DNA from: Devosia insulae DS-56
Lineage (GTDB): Bacteria > Pseudomonadota > Alphaproteobacteria > Rhizobiales > Devosiaceae
Direction: 5' to 3'
NCBI RefSeq assembly: GCF_000970465.2
Contig: NZ_LAJE02000362.1
Span: forward strand, 1-43,070
DNA: 43,070 nt
In this document: piece by piece, positions 32,488-39,357 of the stretch
Layout: each line of letters starts with the position of its first letter
How positions within the stretch are numbered: position 1 is the stretch's first letter
The notes under the pieces: generated by a model
What the model was told of the DNA's origin: nothing
Databases searched by the model: none
Seen by the model: the letters and a program-made list of their open reading frames with translations, nothing else
Translations under genes and position numbers: made by a program

Positions 32488-34016
32488 GTAGCGAGTTCCC
32501 TGGTCGGCAGTGAAAGCCGGAACGTTGCGCCATGGGGGGGCACGCTTTCGACCGTAAGCGAGCCTCCATGTGCCTCAACGGTGGTTCGGCAAATGGCCAG
32601 TCCCATGCCCATGCCGTCGGGCTTGGTGGTGAAAAACGGGTCGAACAGACGCTGCAGATCGTCGGGCGCAATGCCCGGACCGGTATCGGCTACCATGATC
32701 TCGACCTTGCCGCCGTCCGCCCAGGCCTTGACGGCGAGGCGGCGGTTGCCGGGGTGGTCCGCCATCGCCTGGCTGGCGTTGACCATCAGGTTTACCAGCA
32801 CCTGCTGCAGCTGTACCCGGTCGCCGAGCACCGGCGGCAAGCCCTCCGGTGCTTTGACGCTCAGGTGCACGCCAGCCCGGGCCAGCTCGCGCTCGACCAA
32901 CGCCGAGGCTTCCTCGATCAGCGAGGGGACGCTCAGTTCGGCCGGCTGGCTCGGCGCCTTGCTGAGGAAGGCGCGAATACGCTTGACGATATCGCTGGCG
33001 CGACGACCTTCGGAGATTACCCGGGCCATTGCCGTCTCGACCTCGCCGAGGTCCGGCGGCTCGCGTCGCAGCCAGCGCATGCCGGCCTCGCCATTGGTCA
33101 CCACAGCCATCAGCGGCTGGTTCACCTCGTGGGCAATCGACGCCGTCAGTTCCCCAAGCGTTGCCACCCGGGCGGCATGGGCCAGCTCGGCCTGGGCCAG
33201 GTGGAGCGCGTCGTGCGCTTCTCGCCGCTCGGTGATGTCGAGCACGAAGACCAGCGCGTTGCCGTCATCCTCCGGCGTTGCCGGAAAGGTGATGGCGAAC
33301 AGCACCGGTACGCGCCGGCCGTCGGTGCCGATGAGTTCGGTCTCGCCCTCGAAGTGGGCGTCGCCGCGCGCGAAAGCCGCCAGCGCTCCGGCGAACGTGC
33401 GGTCGCCGGCGCCCAGGATATCGCCGACCGTACCGCGGAAGCTTCCCGCGTCGGCGGCGCCGACCATGGCGAGGAATGCCGGATTGACGTCGACGATGCG
33501 GATCAGCTCGGGCGCGCGCGCTTCGAGGTCAGCGGGGCTCGTATCGGCCAGTTCGCTGCGAACGCGCGACCAGTCCTCCTGCATCACGCCGATCCGCGTT
33601 GCGTCGAACATCCGCCGGTAGCGCCGTTCGCTGCGCACCAGCGTTGCTGTGGCCGACTGGTTTTGCAGGGCCAGCAGGGCCGCAACGCCGATCGCCGCGA
33701 TGCTGACGAGCGCCCGCAACGTCGGTGAGCCGGGAAGGCCGATGCCGTGCGAGATGAGGTAGGCCAGCAAAGTGAGCCCGAGGCAGGCCGCCGCGGTGGC
33801 GATGATCTCGGTCCGCCGGCCGGTCCGCGCCACCATGAAGACCACGAGAATGTAGAGCACGGCGACAGCGCCCTCGAGCGGCGACAGGGTATCGAAGAGG
33901 AAGATGGCTAGCGCCAGCACTGCGGCGCTGACGCGATAGCCGTTGGTGCGGATCAGCGGTTGCGACCGTTTGCCACCAGGCGCTGCTGCGCGTTCCGCGA
34001 CTGCTTGTGACGACAT
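32484..34016 (-). CDS. membrane PAS sensor histidine kinase (FixL-like layout)
   Basis: A 510-residue kinase. Four membrane helices lie within about residues 28-118, then a PAS domain (about 128-265, VFVLDITERREAHDAL at its end). His296 in TASIAHEVNQPL is the phospho-acceptor. The ATPase domain shows QVLVNLMVNASQAM (N box), VADTGPGIA (G1) and FFTTKPDGMGMGL (F/G2). The AHEVNQPL signature is typical of FixL/DctB-type kinases. The PAS domain shows no obvious haem-binding signature by eye. It is coupled by a four-base overlap to the FixJ-type gene. Confidence 0.93.
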   Translation of the reverse strand: MSSQAVAERAAAPGGKRSQPLIRTNGYRVSAAVLALAIFLFDTLSPLEGAVAVLYILVVFMVARTGRRTEIIATAAACLGLTLLAYLISHGIGLPGSPTLRALVSIAAIGVAALLALQNQSATATLVRSERRYRRMFDATRIGVMQEDWSRVRSELADTSPADLEARAPELIRIVDVNPAFLAMVGAADAGSFRGTVGDILGAGDRTFAGALAAFARGDAHFEGETELIGTDGRRVPVLFAITFPATPEDDGNALVFVLDITERREAHDALHLAQAELAHAARVATLGELTASIAHEVNQPLMAVVTNGEAGMRWLRREPPDLGEVETAMARVISEGRRASDIVKRIRAFLSKAPSQPAELSVPSLIEEASALVERELARAGVHLSVKAPEGLPPVLGDRVQLQQVLVNLMVNASQAMADHPGNRRLAVKAWADGGKVEIMVADTGPGIAPDDLQRLFDPFFTTKPDGMGMGLAICRTTVEAHGGSLTVESVPPHGATFRLSLPTRELAT

Positions 34017-34153
34017 TTACGCACGTATCCCCTGGCGCCCACCGTGGTCCCGGCGACCTGATCATGCCGCGCTCCGATCCACTCGGATAGCTGACCGATG
34101 TGCAATGTGCCGCAGCGCTGGAGATTTGCCATCATACAGAGGTTTGGGTCACC

Positions 34154-34843
34154 TCAGGGCAAGGCGTGGATCCAGGCGCACAGCGACAGCGCAGCAAGCA
34201 CGGCCACCATCAGCACCACCCCGGCGCCGCCGGCGATATGAAAACCGACGCTGCCCACCAGAACGCCGGCGAGGAAGCCCAGGATCAGCAGCGCCACCCG
34301 CCGCAGCGACGCCAGCGCCGCGCGATCGGGGTGGTCGCGCGTGAAACCGGCAAGGGCGCCCTCGATATCGATCGAAAGCTGCGTAAGGTTGGTGGTCATC
34401 ACGTTGGTCGACCCGCCGCTTAGCAGCAGGCGCACCAGTGCGCTCTGAACGCCCATGGCGCCTAGGCCGAACAGCCCCGGCAGCAGCGGATCGTGCGGGA
34501 TCAGTAACGCCGACAGCGCCAGCCCGGCAACCAGTGCGGCCTCCATCAACAGAGCCGCTGCGAGGGCGTGCTCCCGATCGGGCCCGAAGCTGCGTACCAC
34601 GGCAGTTGTCAGTATTCCGGCCAGAACGAAGGCGGGGATGGCGGCGAGCTTGAGGACATCGGCGCCACCGACCTCGAAGGCGGAGCCCGCGACCACCAGG
34701 CTGCCAGTGGCCTGGGCCACGAACAGGCCGCCGAACGCCAGGAACGTCGTGGCGTCGACATAGCCCGCAACGAACGCCAGCAATGGTGCAAGGCCTTCGT
34801 AGCTCGTGCCGGCAGCGTTGCCGGCCGTGATCGAGCGCTCCAT
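34154..34843 (-). CDS. DUF1275 (YoaK) family membrane protein
   Basis: A 229-residue inner-membrane protein of the DUF1275/YoaK family with about six helices. The N-terminus LAFVAGYVDATTFLAFGGLF and the central TNVMTTNLTQLSIDIEGAL segment are hallmarks of this group. Its transport or other role has not been established. The ATG at 34843 follows CGGAGA. It diverges from the bicupin gene at 35029. Confidence 0.88.
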   Translation of the reverse strand: MERSITAGNAAGTSYEGLAPLLAFVAGYVDATTFLAFGGLFVAQATGSLVVAGSAFEVGGADVLKLAAIPAFVLAGILTTAVVRSFGPDREHALAAALLMEAALVAGLALSALLIPHDPLLPGLFGLGAMGVQSALVRLLLSGGSTNVMTTNLTQLSIDIEGALAGFTRDHPDRAALASLRRVALLILGFLAGVLVGSVGFHIAGGAGVVLMVAVLAALSLCAWIHALP

Positions 34844-35028
34844 TGGATGTCTCCGTTCGCTGGGTTGCTTCAACCATCGAGCTAACGCGCCCCGGGATCG
34901 GCGGCCCATCGTGCGCTGGTTGGCCCGACCCTGTACTGAGGTATGAGCCGTGCAAACCTGCGGAGAATTCAGCCGGCGCCGGGTTCAGTCCACCTTCCGA
35001 TGGTCAACGGGACCTGAGGAGACGAGAG

Positions 35029-36099
35029 ATGGACTTCAAACCAAATTCCTCGCGGCATGTCGCTTCGATCGGCCTGCAGCCACCCAGCTACGCGAACGCG
35101 TCGGGATCGACGGTTCATATCGACAGCACGGCACTGCCGCTGTTGAAGCGGCTGTCGCTGCGCCGGCTGCTGCTGGCGCCGGAAGGGCTGCGCGAACCGC
35201 ATTGGCACGCAAACGCCCATGAGCTGACCTACTGCGTTCGCGGCGAGGCGCTGGTCACCATCGTGCGCAACCACGCTGTTCGCGACAGCTTCGTCGTCCG
35301 GCCCGGCGACATGTTCTTCGCGCCGAGCGGCAGCCTTCACTCGATCCGCAATATCGGCCCGGCGGAAGCCGAGTTCATCCTCGCGTTCTCGCATGAGAAG
35401 CCGGAGGACTTCGGCCTTGGTGGCAGCTTTGCCGCGATGACGCCGGCGGTGCTCGGCAACACTTTTGACGCCCCGACGGCCTTCTTCCAGGAGATCGGCA
35501 GCATCACCACGCTGCCCATCGAGCCCGAGATCGTCCATGTCGACGGCGAGGCCGAGATCGAACCGCAGGCCCTGCATGTCGATGCGTTGAAGTATCGCGT
35601 CGAGACCAACCTGCCGCAGATCAACTCGGCTGCCGGCTCCGCCCGTCAGACCAAGGCCGGGTTGTGGCCGGCGCTCGAGGACATTGCGATGTACTCGGTC
35701 CGCATTTCGGATGGCGGCATGCGTGAGCCGCACTGGCATCCGGCAACCGCCGAGATGGGTTACGTGCTCGAGGGCAGGGCGCGGATGACCATCCTCGACC
35801 CCGACGGGACGATGGACACTTACGAGCTGCAGAGCGGCGACGTCTATTTCATCCCGCCGGCCTATCCGCACCACATCGAGAACATCGGCGTCGGCGACGC
35901 CCACTTCCTGATCTTCTTTGATCGCGCCGACCCCGGCGATATCGGCTTTCGCACCCTGGTCGGCAGCTTTCCGCGCGAAGTGCTTGCCGCCACGCTCAGG
36001 GTGTCACGCGCCGAACTCCCCGATTTCCCCTTCACCGAACAGGATCCGCTGCTCGTCAACCGCATCAACCCGGTCGACCCGGTCGACCCGGCCGCCTGA
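35029..36099 (+). CDS. bicupin, oxalate-decarboxylase-like
   Basis: A 356-residue protein with two cupin domains. The first has His58, His60, Glu65 and His104 (HWHANAHEL and GSLHSI); the second has His235, His237, Glu242 and His281 or 282 (HWHPATAEM and YPHHIENIG). Both metal sites are thus intact, as in Mn-dependent oxalate decarboxylase. There is no signal peptide. The length is a little under that of oxalate decarboxylase, and I do not see its lid sequence, so the substrate may differ. The ATG at 35029 follows GAGGAGA. Dps lies 23 bases downstream in the same probable operon. Confidence 0.85.
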   Translation: MDFKPNSSRHVASIGLQPPSYANASGSTVHIDSTALPLLKRLSLRRLLLAPEGLREPHWHANAHELTYCVRGEALVTIVRNHAVRDSFVVRPGDMFFAPSGSLHSIRNIGPAEAEFILAFSHEKPEDFGLGGSFAAMTPAVLGNTFDAPTAFFQEIGSITTLPIEPEIVHVDGEAEIEPQALHVDALKYRVETNLPQINSAAGSARQTKAGLWPALEDIAMYSVRISDGGMREPHWHPATAEMGYVLEGRARMTILDPDGTMDTYELQSGDVYFIPPAYPHHIENIGVGDAHFLIFFDRADPGDIGFRTLVGSFPREVLAATLRVSRAELPDFPFTEQDPLLVNRINPVDPVDPAA

Positions 36100-36122
36100 A
36101 CCCTCACTCAAGGAGAACAAAA

Positions 36123-36641
36123 ATGGACATCGCTCGTATCCGTGAACTGCGCGCCGCGCCGCTCCACACCCCCTCGGACCTCGGTGAGGCGGCGGTCAAG
36201 GACATCGCCGCCGCGTTGACCGCACTGCTGGCAGACAGTTTCGCGCTCTACCTCAAAACCAAGAACTTCCACTGGCACATGTCGGGCCCGCACTTCCGCG
36301 ACTACCACCTGCTGCTCGACGAGCAGGCGGATCAGATCTTCGCCATCACCGATGACATCGCCGAACGGGCCCGCAAGATCGGTGGCGGCACCTTACGCTC
36401 GATTGGCCAGATCGCCCGGCTGCAGCGCCTGCCAGACAACGATGCCGAGTACGTCACTCCGGCCGACATGCTGGCCGAACTGGCAGATGACAACTCGCGC
36501 TTCGTCAGCCTGCTCCGTGCCGTGCACGAACTCGCCGCCGGTCACAATGATTCCGCCACGACCAGCCTCGTCGAAGTCTGGATCGACGAAGCCGAACGCC
36601 GCACCTGGTTCCTGTTCGAGACGGGGCGGGCCGGCAACTGA
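36123..36641 (+). CDS. dps: Dps-family ferritin-like protein
   Basis: A 172-residue Dps (DNA-binding protein from starved cells). The ferroxidase-site helix pair is visible: LKTKNFHWHMSG (His50/His52) and YHLLLDEQADQI (His62, Asp66). Dps forms dodecamers that store iron and remove hydrogen peroxide. It is 23 bases downstream of the bicupin and preceded by AAGGAG, so the two probably share a transcript, which suggests an oxidative-stress role for both. Confidence 0.95.
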   Translation: MDIARIRELRAAPLHTPSDLGEAAVKDIAAALTALLADSFALYLKTKNFHWHMSGPHFRDYHLLLDEQADQIFAITDDIAERARKIGGGTLRSIGQIARLQRLPDNDAEYVTPADMLAELADDNSRFVSLLRAVHELAAGHNDSATTSLVEVWIDEAERRTWFLFETGRAGN

Positions 36642-36775
36642 AGGCGGTCAGGCATCGTTCGTGGGGCCGGCGGCAGACCAGTCGTCGGCCCGGCGATGCA
36701 AGGGAACGTTCCTGCCGGTATCCGCCGGCAACCACCGGCCATCATCGCCGAGGGCAGTCCTGTCCGAGATCGGCG

Positions 36776-37606
36776 TCAGAGCTCGCCTAGAAAGAACCCA
36801 AGCCGGTGCTCGACATCACCCGGGCTTTGAAAACCACGTTCGGTCAGGGCGCGTATGCCGTTTTGCGCGGCGGGACGGCCCAGCGAGGCGACGCAGGCAT
36901 CCCAGCCCGCGCCGAGCTCGACATCGGGCGGCAAGCTTGCATTGACCAGTCGCTTGGTTTGTCCGATCGCCCACTTGTCGAACTTCGAAATACGGGTCGC
37001 CAACGCATCCACGTAGGCATCGAGCTCGTTGTCGGGCAGTGCGCGGTTGATATAGCCGTAGGCCGCCGCTTGCTCGGCGCTGAGATCCTCGGAACTCAGC
37101 AACACTTCCAGAGCGCGGTTGCGACCGATCAGTTGCGGTAGCCTCGCCATTGGACCGCCCCCGGCGACCATGCCCACGCCGACCTCCCACTGAGAGATCA
37201 CCGCTTTTTCCTTGCTGGCAAAGGTCACGTCGCATGCCAATGCGATCTCGCTGCCATTGCCGGTTGCCCGGCCGCGGATGAGCGCAATGGACGCAACCGG
37301 CGCACGGGTCAGTCGCACCAGGAAATCAGGCCAGGGTGGCAGGCCGGTGGGACCGGGAGGCAAGGACGTGATGCTCTCGATGCTGCCCCTGAAATCGGAA
37401 TGGTTGAGGAAAAAGCCGTCGACGGCGCTGTCGAACACCACGACCCTCAGATCGGCATCCGCCTCGATTTCATCGATTAGTGCCTGAAACTGCAGGACCA
37501 TCGCCGCGCCCATGACGTTGAGCGGCGGATTGTCGATGGTTACGCGCCACAACGTTGGGGACTGGCGTGCCCAGCGAACCTGGGGGGCTTCTGTCTTGGC
37601 TTCCAT
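36776..37606 (-). CDS. enoyl-CoA hydratase/isomerase family protein
   Basis: A 276-residue crotonase-fold protein. The oxyanion-hole regions are FFLNHSDFRG and RGRATGNGSEIALACDV; Glu residues occupy both catalytic positions (GSEIAL and QWEVGVGM). The exact substrate is unknown, and the residue choice in the first region is not that of a standard fatty-acid beta-oxidation hydratase. The ATG at 37606 is chosen because the open frame continues to 37936 across a palindrome and a LacI remnant, which is not credible coding. A perfect palindrome at 37673-37691 lies 67 bases upstream. Confidence 0.85.
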   Translation of the reverse strand: MEAKTEAPQVRWARQSPTLWRVTIDNPPLNVMGAAMVLQFQALIDEIEADADLRVVVFDSAVDGFFLNHSDFRGSIESITSLPPGPTGLPPWPDFLVRLTRAPVASIALIRGRATGNGSEIALACDVTFASKEKAVISQWEVGVGMVAGGGPMARLPQLIGRNRALEVLLSSEDLSAEQAAAYGYINRALPDNELDAYVDALATRISKFDKWAIGQTKRLVNASLPPDVELGAGWDACVASLGRPAAQNGIRALTERGFQSPGDVEHRLGFFLGEL

Positions 37607-37672
37607 TATTGCCTCGTCGAGTACTGGGACGATTGCAACCTGTTGCGCGCACGCGGCTGGCTCAATTGATCG

Positions 37673-37691
37673 ATGGTATCGCCGATACCAT
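37673..37691. promoter_or_regulatory. 19-base perfect palindrome, probable operator
   Basis: ATGGTATCGCCGATACCAT is a perfect palindrome with a single central base. It lies 67 bases upstream of the enoyl-CoA hydratase-like start and 41 bases before a LacI-family remnant on the opposite strand. The form is that of a one-component regulator site (LacI or GntR type). The regulator is not known, and the LacI gene beside it is broken. Confidence 0.6.
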
Positions 37692-37732
37692 GATGTGACC
37701 GCTGGGAACGCGCACGGTTCTGTTGGTTCAGC

Positions 37733-37970
37733 ATGGCCGCGGGTTACGATGGCATGGTTGGTCGAACGTCTCCCGGGCTGACAGCAGTCTTTGCAACATC
37801 GGACATGCTTGCCATTGGCGCCATGCGCTGGGCCAAGGTTAACGATCTCGGTCCCACAGCAGCAGCTCTGTGTCGTGGGTTGCGACAACATCGAGTTTGG
37901 AGAGTGCACGGATGCACAGCCGACCAGTGTCCGCAATGATGGCGCGACACTGGCCAGGGCGGTTTCATAG
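37733..37970 (+). pseudogene. frameshifted C-terminal remnant of a LacI-family regulator
   Basis: Two reading frames together match the end of a LacI-family ligand-binding domain. Frame one (37733 to about 37850) reads TAVFATSDMLAIGAMRWAK, the classic TAVFaaNDlmAiGal region. A one-base shift near 37850 leads into the second frame, VPQQQLCVVGCDNIEFGECT then VRNDGATLARAVS and a stop at 37968-37970. LacI proteins have VPxDvsVvGFDdiefG at this place. The DNA-binding domain and most of the ligand domain are missing. This explains most of the 376-base stretch without an intact gene. Confidence 0.8.
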
Positions 37971-37982
37971 AAGCGCGGTGCG

Positions 37983-38402
37983 TTAGTCCACCAACACCTC
38001 CCTCAGCAGGCCTGTATGATGCTCAGGGTCCTCAAACGAGAAGAACCGCATCGGACCGGGTTCTGAATTTCCAGTCAAAGAGGCCAATTTTTGGTTGAGG
38101 CCCTCATCTGTGAACGTCGTGAACCCGCACCCGGTATGATCCAGGAGCAAGATTTCGGTGGTGCCCAGCACCCTCGTGGAGACCACCAGCTCGCTCAGCA
38201 CGTCTTGTGTCACGGCAGGCCCACCCGTTCTGATGACATCCATGTCCCCGGTCGCGAGACCGAGAATAGCTTCCAAATCCGAGAGGCGAGGATCCATGCA
38301 CGTCACCACGGCAACTTTGGGTTCTGGGTGCGCGCCCCGACTTGGGTCATAGGTCCGCGCGTACTGCTCGTTTGCCTTCAAAGCCTTGTCGATGAGACTC
38401 AC
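37983..38402 (-). CDS. beta-class carbonic anhydrase, internally shortened
   Basis: A 139-residue beta-carbonic-anhydrase-like protein. The zinc ligands and catalytic dyad are present: Cys35, Asp37 and Arg39 in CMDPR, and His89/Cys92 in DHTGCG. Members of this subgroup (for example mycobacterial Rv1284) run to about 163 residues. Here the sequence passes from FSFEDPEHH straight to TGLLREVLVD; in relatives the region between holds a helix and the strand GFVYDV. An in-frame loss of about 25 residues near the C-terminus is the simplest reading. It could still fold or may be a decaying gene. Confidence 0.8.
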   Translation of the reverse strand: MSLIDKALKANEQYARTYDPSRGAHPEPKVAVVTCMDPRLSDLEAILGLATGDMDVIRTGGPAVTQDVLSELVVSTRVLGTTEILLLDHTGCGFTTFTDEGLNQKLASLTGNSEPGPMRFFSFEDPEHHTGLLREVLVD

Positions 38403-38498
38403 AGAGTCCTCCTTTGATCAGCCGGTTTCTCCAAGGACACTTCCTGTGGTGCGCTGGTAGCGCACTTGAAACGGCGGGGGTGAAGTTGCTTCAGGTGG

Positions 38499-39182
38499 TT
38501 ATGAGATCTGCGTACGGACGACCTCGACCGGTGTATTCAGGCGCGCGGACATGCGGACCAAATCGGGGACAGAGTGGGCTCCCATCTTGCGGACCATGCG
38601 ACCCCGATGGGCTTTGACCGTGATCTCGCTGATGCCAAGCTCGAAGGCAATTTGCTTATTCATTTGCCCCTCGACCACCAGAGCCATCACGGCTTTCTCC
38701 CGTTCGCTCAGGGAGGTGTGGCGCTCCCTGAGCAACTCGATTTCGCAAACATCCTCGATGATTGTCCGGCTGCGCTCCAAGGCCCAGCGGAGGGCGTCGA
38801 GGATGCATTCACCTGCCAAAGGCGTAGTAAAAAACTCGCGCGCTCCGTCCTTCATTGCCTGCACAGTGGTTTGGACGTCGGCGTGTGCCGTGATGAAGAT
38901 AACCGGCATTTCCCGGCGGTCGGCAATCTGCCTAAGCAGTTGAAGCCCGCTTATCCCCGGCAGAGCCACATCGAGCACCAGGCAGCTCGGAACGCGTATT
39001 CGCGGCTCGGCCAGGAAGTCCAGCGGTGACCCGAAGTTTTTTGAATGCCATCCGGCTGACTCCGCCAGCGATGTCACCAGTCGACGCACTAAGGTGTCTT
39101 GGTGGACCACCACGACCATCGGGGTCAGGTTCCGCCACGATAGATCGAAGAGATCACTCTCCTTCGGGGTAATATTTTGCAT
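38499..39182 (-). CDS. FixJ-like regulator with a degenerate receiver
   Basis: A 227-residue protein with the FixJ layout. The LuxR helix-turn-helix (about 155-215) is intact: SLSEREKAVMALVVEGQMNK and SEITVKAHRGRMVRKMG. In the receiver, the first acidic pair is replaced by His27-Gln28 (VVVVHQDTLVRRL), and the conserved Lys is Thr120 (EFFTTPL), while the phospho-acceptor Asp71 remains (LVLDVALPG). Normal Mg-dependent phosphorylation is unlikely, so it may be constitutive or controlled in another way. It diverges from the large STAND regulator gene. Confidence 0.9.
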   Translation of the reverse strand: MQNITPKESDLFDLSWRNLTPMVVVVHQDTLVRRLVTSLAESAGWHSKNFGSPLDFLAEPRIRVPSCLVLDVALPGISGLQLLRQIADRREMPVIFITAHADVQTTVQAMKDGAREFFTTPLAGECILDALRWALERSRTIIEDVCEIELLRERHTSLSEREKAVMALVVEGQMNKQIAFELGISEITVKAHRGRMVRKMGAHSVPDLVRMSARLNTPVEVVRTQIS

Positions 39183-39357
39183 CGCCGCCCAGCTCCTTCA
39201 GCTTTACGTCGCAAGCGACGCGTTCAACCGTTGAAGAGAATGCTAAGCCAAAGGATGAGGCGATTTCCTTGGTGCAGTCCTGAAATGTGCTGAAGAGCGC
39301 CTGCGGGTTGCGGCTCGGCTGCGTTTCTGAAAAAGTCTTAATAATCCTTGAGGATTG

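Noticed and set aside
34843-35028. N-terminal extension of the bicupin frame
   Set aside because: The added residues are low-complexity, the strong GAGGAGA site lies directly before the ATG at 35029, and the region should hold divergent promoters.
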